A DNA stretch of 64,000 bases from Chionis minor (Eukaryota; Chordata; Aves; Charadriiformes; Chionididae), in NCBI GenBank assembly GCA_013398295.1, contig VZSF01002028.1, positions 823,894-887,893 on the forward strand, read 5' to 3'. The notes beneath the pieces were generated by a model. The model was not told where the DNA came from. It ran no database searches and was given only the letters and a program-made list of their open reading frames with translations. The translations under genes were made by a program, and so were the position numbers. Below are positions 11,301-23,300 of the stretch, piece after piece; the first letter of the stretch is position 1; each line of letters starts with the position of its first letter.

Positions 11301-14300
11301 ATTTACAGGTGAAAATGAGTCATGGGGCCTCTTCCTTGTCCTCATTTATTCATAGCTTCAAAACGCAGCAGTCAGGGCAGTGTCTCTCCGTTATGTGATT
11401 GTCAGTGTGTACTTGAGAGGCTAAGCACTGAAATAATAAATGATGTGGAAGGTCAGGACTCTGGTACATAGAAAGAGTTGTAGGAGAGTGTTTCTTTCAT
11501 GGTGCTTGTCTACGTTGTTTCTGGCTGAAGGGAATGGCATTTACCTCCTCTTTTTCAGTGTGAACACTGAAAATGATTATTTATATGTGAAGCTGTAGTA
11601 TCTAATTGTAGCTAGAAACTAGGCAACATTTCAAGTCCTCAAAATGGTCTGCAGTTCTTTCATGTAGGTTTTGGTGAGCCTAAAATAATGGCACTCAGTG
11701 ATGCGGTTATGATTTCTATAATTTCCTGGTTTTGGTGGTGTGTTATGTTTTGGTTTTTACTTTTTTTTTTTTTTTTTTACACCTATTTGGGACAGCTATA
11801 TGAATAGTCAGTTATCCATGACATCTGGATAGCCTTACTTGTTTGTTTTTATGGCTTCATTTACTTTTAATTTCCAAAAGGTAGAGTAGATTCAGCTTTT
11901 CACTCTGATATGTTAATTGTAGACTATCTCCCCCTTTACCGTGTAATTATTGCAGTGGATGGGATGTAAGATTCCTTCACAAACTGTTCTGTGATGATCA
12001 CTGGCAGTGGCATTTGTCCAAAAGTAGGTCTGTCAGTTACTTCAGACTTTTGTTTCCAAAAGTAAGTTTTCAAGAATTTTCTCATAACAATAAAGAACAA
12101 GTATTTTATCTCACTTGTAAAGTTTGTTTGCAAAACATTTCTACTTTGTGCATTTAGAAGCTGAGATTTGTTCCCCCTTTTATTAGAAAAATTAAGAAGG
12201 CAAAATCACTGTAGTATGTTTAAAACAGTTTTAACACATAGCAGGCTTTCCCTTTTTTGATGCCTTTTATTCCCATCACATTGATGTTAGCTGTATTCTT
12301 CAAATCTGTTTCAAATCTCTCATTGATTGAAGTGTATCTTAAATGAAGAAGGAAATTTCTCTGGGGTTTACTTTCACAGGAATAGTTTCTTTTACATTAG
12401 ACCAGGATTCGCAGTTACCTGAAAACACACGTCTGTTGGATTTATTTGAGAGTTACTCCGTCTACGTATAGCCCTCTCTCCCTTCCAATCTCAATCTCTT
12501 TGTTAAGTGAAAGAAAGCAATTCCGAGCACGCAGGTTAGCTTTCCGTGCTGAACAGTTTTTTTGAGGAGTCTCCCAATTGGCTGAAGAGAAGTGTTTTTA
12601 AATCAGTGGTCCATAGAGCACTGGTGTAGCATTATAAGGTTGGTTAACAAAACAAATAGAAAACCAAATAAATAAAACTCTACAAGCATCCCTGTTTATG
12701 CGTTAATGAAACAGAGTGGGGACGAAGTAAAAGTAATAGATGAACTTTCAAAGTTTCAAAGTATCTTCTTTCTTTGATGCAAATTAAAACAATTGTGAAA
12801 GTGGTGAGCAAGATGGTCTTGGCATGTTTTTTCCTAAAAGAATAGGTATTTCCTGAAGTGAAAAATGTTGAGAAATGCTATTGGGGGGACCTGAGACGGT
12901 TAACTTAGCCAGCTGACTTGAATAGCGAGGCTGTTCCGCTCTTTTTAACACCGCTGCTTTGTTCTCTGCTTTTAAGTTAACTTTCTGGTTTTGACCCTGT
13001 TTCCAAGTACAGAGGGCAGAGATACCCAGAAACGACTAAAGGCACTGAACGCTGCTGTCCTGAGATTATCTAAGAACATCAAAGAATTGCAGAAGGAGAA
13101 TCAGAGGCTGAAAGAAGATCTAGATCACGTACTGAGCAGTTCTCCTCCTTCCAATAAAACAAAAAGTACGTGCTGAAAAGTTGGTGAACATGGGGCAAGG
13201 AATTTAGGTACATTTGAAAGGTGTGCGTGGGAGCAGGACCATACATTGGTAGAAATAAGAATAAGTTATTACAAAGGTGAAGACGCAGGAGGGTCGAAAG
13301 TTGGAATGAGAATTTTCTTACTGGAGACTCCCTGACTTCTGGATATGCTGCTGCTGTCAGACCTGAGTTTCCTTTATTATTATTATCCCTGAGAATTCTG
13401 GACTGGAATCACTCAAAGATTTAAGATTTCCCTGGAAAATGGTTTTTCAGTTGTTGAAACAGACGAACGTGAATGGTTGATGTTGATTTCTGAGCTAATT
13501 GGTGGTGATGCCAGATATTTGAAGCCGACTCTCATTTTTTCTTTGCCGAATACTTAAAGGTGGGGTTCACAGGTCTTTAGGTGGTCTTTCTATATGGAGA
13601 GAAGTCTCAGAAAGCAAGAGCAATGTTGACTCACTGATAGAGTTTCATGTTTAAAGCTTTGTTATTGTATTTTAGATTATAATGAGTGGAGCAGGCAGAG
13701 ACTGGTGAGACGGATTTCGGAACTAGAAAAAGTAAGTGATCATAGTCATGTCATGTGGCCATCTTACCTGTCTTTGAGCAGAAAATGTAGAACCACTGGC
13801 TTGTGCTCCTGTCATATATCTGCCTTGTGCATTCTGGCTTATACATGTAAACTGATATCTGTACTATGTGCCCTTCCTCCCTTTTTTGTTTTCTCATACT
13901 TGTTGCATATAAATGCATATTTTGGAATTCCATTTGGTCTTTTCTCATGGCCTAAATAAAAACATTTCATGCTAAATTTAATTTTCTTCTTTTTTTTTTT
14001 TTTTGTATTTTTTGTGTAAATTTATCCTGTTTAGAAAGTATGTGCCATGGAGAACACAAGGGCGTCGTCAGCAGATAGTGAGTCATCACAGTTACTTGCT
14101 GTGTCATCTTCGCCTTCTGGAGACCTGGATCATCCAGAGCCTCAACAGGTAGACCATGTTGAGGAATGTCGTCGCCTCCAAGAGCTAGTGAAGAAACTGA
14201 AGAGTGATAGGAAGGCACTTCAAAATCTGCTAATCAATAAAGAGTAAGAGCGACTCTTGTCTGAGATGTTTTTTATAGGTGTGAATTATTTAAGTATTTC

Positions 14301-17300
14301 CTATCGAGTTATGAAACAATGTAATAAGTCCTTCACATCTTCAGGAAGAAAACAAATTTTGAGAATCCCTCCAGCTTTGATTTCAAAAGCTTGTTCTAGT
14401 CCTACTAGCATTGCAAAATTACATTGCAGGAAAAAAGTCAGTGAGAGGGTGGAAAATGAGAATTTCTGCTTATTTCTAACATGTTTTTCAAGGCATGTTT
14501 TTTTGCCAACCACACTGAAAAGCCTTTGAAGGGTTATGTGTCACTTTATGCAGCAATTCTTGGAAGCATTTTGCTGTAAATATTTGTCTTGCTTTTTGTC
14601 CTGGTCTACCACTTTCTCCATTTAAGCCTGCCTTTTGCAATATGATGCACTGTGTCGTCTTTTCTCCCCAGTAAGCAATTGATTTGCAATTTGTGTTGTT
14701 TGGACTCGTCTGGTGTGTTGGTGCATAAGGGCAGGCAGGTTAATCTGACCATGAGTGGAGATGTGCACACAACTCTGTGTTGTTGACTCGCCTGTGAACG
14801 AAAAGGCGTAGTGAGAGCGTGCAAAGAGGCCTTTTCCTTCTGAACAATGCGTGCTTGCGTTTTGTTTAAAAAGAAAAATTAAACATTTAGTTACTTTACA
14901 GATTTGAGAGTACCTATTTTATGTAGAACAAAACCAACTACTTCTTCTGAAGTATGAATGTCTTAAGTATTGCTTAATTTCCTTGTACCTGTATAGATTA
15001 GATATCAAGCAGTTGCTGCAGGCTAAGGCTGATGCAGAGCTGGAGCTGCAGAAGTGCCAGAATAAAAAGGAAGAAAAGAGTACAGAAGAGCAGACTTTCA
15101 GGTATCATACTTTGCATTAGCAGATCCTTTCAGAATCGAGAAAAAAGTCTGTTGAATTGTAATTCTGTTTTGAAGCGACTCAAAATCCATGGGAGTTCAT
15201 CTGAACTGCAGGAATCTGGGAGTTCATTTAAGCAGAACTGTTTTGGAGTGATGGACTCAGTTACTAGCAGAAGAATTCTAAGAGTTTTAAAGGAAGCGGA
15301 GGACTAAGAAGCATAGATTATGATAAAAATTAACAAGATAAATGGAAAAAGAAAGCTGCCATGTTGGGCTCAGAGACCTTTTTTTTCCTCCTTCTAAGGA
15401 AAAACTGTAGTACCTTTATCTTACCTTAGCCTACGCTTCTAAACTCCTGTTGAAATATCATTCCATTTACTTCATGTATTTTGCATGACTGTTGACAATA
15501 ATCCTGTGCAAGGGTGGCAAAAAAAAAAGATTTAGGGATTTCATTATTGCTTTGTAGGAAAGGACTTTGCTAGTTTCATACGTCAGTCATCAGATCTCCA
15601 TGCAATATTAGTAGTAGCAAGGGTACCATTGTAACCTTGGGCTGGTTTTTTTTTCCTCCAAATGTTAACATAAAGCTGTGCTATCACAACGTAAGAATTG
15701 ATGTTCCATGTCTGTTACTATGAGAATATGTATCATGTTATCTTGAGCAGTTTCTCACTTTGGCCTTTAATAAAACCCAAGCAACCAAATATTATCAAGT
15801 AGGTTCAGTATATTCAAAGCAGGAACAACAGAAAACTTCGAGCTATAAATATCTTTGCTTTTCCAACCACAGTGAGGAAATCCAGAACCTGACACGGGAA
15901 GTAGGGAAGTTGGAATCAAAATTGGAGGAAGAGAAGAGACAAGTGGCAGAAGATACAATAGAAAATCTTAATAAGGTACAGACACAGGTTTTTGCTTGTT
16001 TATTTTGTGGTTTTTTCCCCTTGCGTATAAATAATATATTGCAAATTGAACTGATAGTCTAAATAGCTGCTACTTGTGTCTTTTCAGGTGGTCATTAAAT
16101 CTTGTCATAGAGATTGTGAATGATAGTTAATTCCCAGCGTTTGTCGCTGGTTGTTTCAATAATTACCACTGCAACTTGGGGGTTTTTTGGAGCTGTTCTG
16201 TTAGTGATTATCTACCCCACTATCACTTTTTTCTTACTCAGTGGAATGTTGCAAAAAGCTTACACTTCACAGTGCTTTGGGTTTTTTGCCTTACTTTCTA
16301 AGAAAAAAAACCCCACACTTGTGGTTTTGCTTCTGTCTTATTCTAACATCTGAACCCATTAGGTAATTTCAGTCCAATTTTGTAGAGGAAGGGAGGTCTT
16401 GTACTAGTTGACAGTTAGATAAAGGATAGAGACACAGGAAAGTGTGCTCACTGGCAGGCTGGCAAAAGACAAAAAAACTTCTTTCGATGATTTTCTTATG
16501 CTAGTCAAGTGATCACTTAGGGCACAAGTGCTACCCAGTCAGAAAATATTTGTTAGCCTTTCTCTTTGGATGGAAGCTGGGTACTTTTTCATGGGAAGGT
16601 TTACAGGATGTAGAGCACTAATCGTCGTGAAAATGGAGGTTTTTCATAATTCCGCTGCTGATGTGACACCATCTTTGAGTAAAGAATTAGGGAGGGTGTC
16701 AGTACCATAAAATAAACACTTTTCCCCTTTGAATTGAAGTTTTTGTAGAGTTGAGGTATTCGTAACCTCTTCTGGATTTTCCAGTGTCTAATAGATATAA
16801 TTGTGCCTCTGTTAACCCTGGACATTCTTAAATGGGGCTCTGTAATCGGTTGGGGTTTTTTGTGAAGTATGACTGAGCTTGATATCTTTGTAATCCTCCA
16901 TCATTCTGCCAAGCATTGCTGTAACTGGCCAGTAGAGATGAATGGGCACTGACAGGCATGCTTTCCCATGCAGTGCCGTCATGTTCATCTCATTTCACTA
17001 AAAGGTACTTGAAAATTATTACTAGGGATTTTGATCGTTTGTACTTAAAAATAAATAGACCCTGAAACACAGGTAGTAAAAAATATGAATAAAAATGTCC
17101 ACTAGCTTGAGAGGGTGCTGGTTTTTGATATACTGTGCAGGTCTTTAGATTCTTTTGTGTGTGTTATAGGCTGATGGATGCTAGATGATGTTGTGAATAC
17201 CAAATAACTTGAGTCTTTAAAAACAGCCAACAAATAGCTCCTTTTTTCCTCTGCAGACTATATATATTCTTGGCCAGTAACCATCCATTTATTGAAATGT

Positions 17301-20300
17301 TCCCATTATTTGTAATTATCACTAAGTTCCTACCAATTTCTCATTTTAATAGTAGGTTGTCATTTTTAATATAACATGATCCATTTGCTAAAGTTAAGCC
17401 TGTAACTCAGCGTTTTTAGGTTATAAATAAACCCTTTTCACCGAATCAAGAGGGTTTTTTCAGAGTCTATAAAATCTCCTGTTCCTCTACTTAGAATTTT
17501 ACACCAACAAATTAAATTAGTCTTTTAAAATTACAGTTAACTTTTGTTTGGCAAGTGAGATATGACAATTAGTATGGGATAAATAGGGAGCAAAAGAATC
17601 AGATTATGAGAAGTGGAGTGTACGACCACACCTCAGAAGAAATAACTGGAACAAAATTATGTTTTGTACTTGGTTTCTTTTTTTTTCCTTTTAATTAGTT
17701 TCTTCGAGATAGAAGAGTAGAGTTATGCCAGTTCACCCAAGCACTCTGTCTTCTTGGTGTGATATGATGGCCAACTCAGCAGTAAGCTGAAACAGATGAT
17801 TATGGCGCCGGAGTTGCCTGGATGAGACATGGGAGAGCTCCCCTGTTAATTGCTAGTCTTACCTGGAGGAGAATTGCAAAATTGGGTATCCTGACATTTG
17901 TTCTCAGTCTGTCGATAACATAAAAACTGTTTCTGACCAACAAAGCAGTGGGTTCTACTGTTGGAGCTTTACCAATGCATAGAAAAACAGGAGTATGTGT
18001 AAATGAAAATGTTTCCATTCCCATACCCTGCTAACAGCTAGAACGGGAACGTGTTTCACTGTAACAGTCATCTAGATGATGAGCTTGAACGTGAGCAGTA
18101 TTCAGAACTAAGTGTTTCCTCTTTAACTTCCTTCCATCCTGCAGGCAGGGTGAACGTTTAACAACTTTGGTGCTGACTTTTCCAAGTCATATGTAACCTG
18201 GTTCCCTCATAGAATTCCAGTTTGTGTCTTTAGAGTACTAAGTCGCAGATTCTCCTTTGCAGTCTTCACCAGTCTGCATGGTTAAAGGCAAAGGAGATCA
18301 CAGGAAGGAACAAGCAGCCAAAATCATCCAGAGACAGTGGAAGTTGTACCGAAACAAGGTGAGATTCTGCCATCGGGAACAGCGAGGACATCCCTCTCTG
18401 AATCTCACTCTTGTTTTAGCCCCTACAGTAACCTGCTGCCAGGTTCCAGGAACTGCAGCAGTGCTTCCCAGTATGATTCCTTACCACCGTCTTCTCTTCC
18501 ACTGTTTTTTTTCAAGTCCTCTGTGCTGCTTCTTTTCCCTTTGTTCCCTGGGACCCTGTTGTTTCTGCTGTGAGGTAGCCAGTTTCGGAATGGGGGGTTT
18601 GGGTGAGCAGAGACCTAAGGAAGCGTAGCAGTTTTCGAAGCAGCGCTGCTGCTTCCTTGGAGTATGACTGAGAGACTAAATTTCGCTTGCAGAAATCCTG
18701 CAAACAATAAAAGAAGTTTTGTGTATTGGGTTACACTCAACTTAGGCAAAATGATCTAGAAAAAGAGTGTTAAAATTGTTACCCTTAAATTGTGTTCTAT
18801 GTGCAGCAACATAATGCTGCTTTTTCCACATATAGGACATACGGTGTGAGGTGGGTCTTGTAAATGCTTTGTAGGAAACTGAAGGCAAAAGAACTATCCA
18901 CGCATCTTTCAAAGATGAGAACTTTTGGTTTTTTCCTTTAATTTGTTGTTTGAGTTTTCACGAAGAGGTGGGACACGTTTTTCTGCGTGATTTAATTGTT
19001 GGGGGAAATTTGGAAAAGTCTTAATTAGATAAAACATGTATATATTTGTGGCATTAACTTAGGCATTTTTCATTTCAGAAAGAAGAAATTGCTCTGGATG
19101 AGGTGAGTGTGTTTATGACACCCAGTAAAACAGATTTAATTTGTATCAAAGCACAAACAAATAACTCTTTTATTTTTAAAGAGGTTTTATTTTAATATGA
19201 ACCATTCTACCAAGATCATGTTTGTTCTTCAAGCTGGCTCGTGATCTACCTTCTGACATCCCAGTTGTGTTTGATACTTCTTGTCAAAGTGTTGCCCTTT
19301 TGGTCTCAAATGTTCTGTATGTGGTACCTTCTGCAAGATGAATGCTTCTGAAAATTTTGAACAAAATTTGTTACAAACAAACAGGAAAGTCTTCCTATTT
19401 TGGGTAATTCTAATAATGCTTTCATTTTCACTATGATGAGTCTTCAGAAAGATTTGAAGTAGGAATTTGAAGCCTTTGCTAAGAAGAAACGTTGCTGAGT
19501 ATTATGAAGAAGCTGACTTTGACAAACTTGTCACTTTTTGATAAATGTTTTGCATAAGGGTTTTGATTAAACTTTTTTCAAATAGCACAACGTAGCATCT
19601 TACATTTGTTTCTTCCAGAACATTAAAAATCCTCCTTTCAGAAATGAGAACAAATTCTAACCACGTGATGCAAACATACTGTTTTACATTTAGATGTTTT
19701 TTATTGATTGGAATCCAGAAAAATCTCTTAGTAGAGAGGAAAGACTTACACTCAGTATAATCACCACAACGTTGTGACAGACTTGGCTTGATTTCTGATT
19801 GTACCAGAGCATCACAGCTGCTACCTGCTGGGTAGCCAGAATTTAATATGGGAATGGGAGCATGTTGCTCGGTTTGTGAAATATAGGCTAGTGTTGGCAG
19901 CTAGAACTTCACTGCGTTTGATAGGATCGATCATGAACACCTCCCAGATTGAATTTAAACCGTGGAGGTATATGTCAATGGGTTGTCACAGGCTGCGGAT
20001 TCTCTGGATTGCAGCAGAGTACTTGAGAAGTAATGGGGATGTGTGTCTATCCCTTCAACATAAGGAAATACCTAGACATCAAAGAGTTTCCATTGCACGG
20101 GGAAAAGTTATTTCCCCCATGTGCCTCTTCCCTCTGGACTCCTGTTTTAACTTAGAGCTGCCATCTTTCGAAGGAGCTAACATCCACCGATTTCTTTCCA
20201 TTCTAGGCAGTTGTAATGCTTCAGGCAGCTTTCAGAGGACATTTAGCTCGGCAGAAACTGTTACTGAATAACGGGATGCGTAATGCAAAATCTCACAACA

Positions 20301-23300
20301 AGGTAATTATTGGGGCAAATGGGTACCCAGGCATCCCATTATGTTCAATTCACTATGCAAAGTACTGTACTTCCAGACTTCATTCTTTGAATCATCCGGT
20401 GATGTTTTAATGCGCTGGTTGGCAGCACCACTGTAATTCCAGAAAGATATCAAGCTCATTCCCTAGCCTTCCTGTCCATCTTCTTTAGTTCACAGTTTTT
20501 CTTACAAGTAAAGCTATAACTTCTCTGCATTATGGACTGTAACTGTCTCCTCTTTTTTTCTGTCTCCCATCAACTAATAACGTACCCTTTATCATTTTAA
20601 TTCAGAGTGCTATGGAAAACTGTGCTTGCTCTCAAGTGTTCCCTACTGAATCATAGTAATAAACACACCTTTGCCACTGAAGTTCAGAAAAAAGAGTTTG
20701 GAAAGCATCTTTGATTGGATTGGAAATTAAAAGTCTTGCATGTGGCATGCTCAACCAATGGCTTGTAGTGTCCTCTGTCACATCAAACTTGCTCCAGATT
20801 GCTTAGTTCTGAATATGAAAAAAATTCCTTACCAATTAAACATCTAGTTTCTGTAAATTATTTGCCAACTTACATTAACATCTTTTGGACTTTTAGCAGG
20901 CTAAAGTTAATTTGTAATTCTCCATTCAGGTCGTTCATCTGGTTGCACTTTACATGCACTTTTATTTCAGTAAACTGGCCCAATGTAGTAGGACTGAATA
21001 CTTTTGCTTGACACAAACAGAATATATATCCATCATGAAGGTTGCCTTACCTCCTTCAACTTTGAAAGGTTTCCGTCTTGAAAAATAAATGAACTTTCCT
21101 TGCTGGCGTCTGTTCTTTCATTAATTGAATACAGATGCTTCAAAGCTTGTATGATGGTCAGATTTGCATTTCCTGGTGATTTAGTCTTACAGAATCTTAA
21201 AGACTGCAGATCAAAAGATGGGAATATTTGCTCTACTGCCTATTTGACAATCAAGAGTAAGATCGTGAAAGCTTCTGTGCAATCTGTAAAAGGTCAGTTT
21301 TCTTTAATCTGATTGCTTTGCAGAACTGCTGCATGTCTTCCATGTCAAACTCCTTGAGCCTGTCTTCTGATTGCGAGGAGACGGATGAGATTGTGACGTT
21401 CATCCAGTCCATTTTCAGGGCGCACTTAGCACATACAGTACTGCTTGAGGAGAGGTAAGTGAGGGACAGAGACTTCTGCAACATGCTGTAGTAAAATTGT
21501 GTCTATTACTAAAGAGGCGTCATTTTTTTAAATAAAATTTTAGTGTGGATTCCTTAGCAGCAAAGGAGATCAAGGCCATTGTTCTAACAAATATAACAGA
21601 GAGCTTGCTCATGAGGAAATTCAAAGGGTGTGCAAATAAAAGGGTTTCTTGTTGCGGCAGTAACCTTCCCATATCCTTCCCATATCCTATTGCATGTTCT
21701 CTTCCATAGCAATGAGGAAAAGTAAAGTAAAATAATTACTGTTTAAAAAAAACCAAACCAAAATTAAAAAGGTACAGTTGCTGTCATACTGGTTGCTAGT
21801 AGACTCGCTTAATGTAAGTGAATCTGAAGCGCTGACTTGTAGAAGTTAAGGGTTATGTGGAGGAAGAACAGTGAAGAGCTAGAATACCGTCCTGCATACA
21901 GTCGTGACTTATGCTCAGGAAGGACGCAGTGATTTGCTAACTGCTTGCGTTTATGGTGGCTGTCTTGAAAAATACTTCCTTTCTCTTTCTTACGGTTTAC
22001 TGCTCCATAAGTTTTTAATTTTGGCTGCCACGGTTACAAGGAGAATTGCATAGCTGTCACCTCACTTCAGTGTCTGAGTTCACTTCTGCAGGTGATAAGC
22101 TGTTGTCTTTGGAGACTAGCGATACGAGAGAACTTTCAGCGTACCCGCTGCAGCCAGACCGCAATTCCTGTCCTGTGCCTCACGCTATGCAGTGTGTCTT
22201 TTTGCAGGCCCTCTGTGTCCAGTGCACCAAGTGAGAAAGCAGATTCTGCAGTTTACACTACAGAGAAGAAACGGGTCTCAGCAGCACTCCAGAGACCTCC
22301 TTCAATCTTCCCGTCATCTGTTCCCGGTAATCTCATTTCCCTCTGTGTTGGAAAGTATGTGTGTTTTGAGTGGGTGCACACACAGTTTTATAGAGAACAT
22401 CTGCACATGCACACACGTGTGCAAATGCATACTTGTACTCTGTGTGGGTCGTCTTTTAATTTGGCGACGTGTTGCTTACGCTGCCAAGTGCAGTCCCTTA
22501 CGTGAAAAATAAAAGCTATGACAGCATCACTACCAGCTTCCTCACAGTGCTTTGCCTTTTTGTCACAACTGTGGTTTGGAAGGTCTCTCTCTGGTGCGAG
22601 TGGTAATTATTCAAGGAACATGGTGTTCCCCTGTATTGCCTCTCTACTTCCTTTTCAATCCCCCCAGCCCTGTAGCTGTAGTGTGGTACTTTCCACTACA
22701 TTTTGGTCCTGAAGCCATAGACAAGCTGAGAACGTTTTCACCATCCTGACTCAGTTTCTGAAGGGGACAGACATCTGGTTAAAAGAACCATCCTAGTCAG
22801 CCACGTGTATTTAGTCACGATTTTTTCAGCAGACTTCAGTCGCTGCTGTTAGGGGGAAAAATGAAGTCCTGGATAACCTTGCCAACTAGTACTACTACAA
22901 TACAAACTGGGGAAATGTCTGTCTCTTTTATGGCTCTTATGCCATTTGCTTTCCTTCTTGAATTCTTCATTGCTGTTTGTGAGAAGGTGGAGTTAAAACC
23001 CAAGAGGCTTTTAAGAGGAAGTTTCGAAGTACTGAGTAGGAAAGGGAAATAGTGATGCAGATAAGACAGCCTTGGACATGCAGCTTCAAAGGGGTTAAAA
23101 ACAAATTGAAAGAGGTTGGTTCTATCCAGAGTGGGATATTTTAGGCTTTTATGGACCGGTTGGAGAAAAAAGAGCAACTTTGGGAGTGACCTGAGAAACA
23201 TTGACTTGTTTTTTTGTCAGTGAAAAACTGACAGTCCCTGCAGGCTTGCTCGGAAACAGAGCGTGCTGTAAGCAGCTGAGGCTGTTACTCTAAGATATGA

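Noticed and set aside
22092..22505. 137-codon open frame around IQCE exon 22
   Set aside because: It covers the exon but extends through both splice sites; the flanking residues have no similarity to IQCE.
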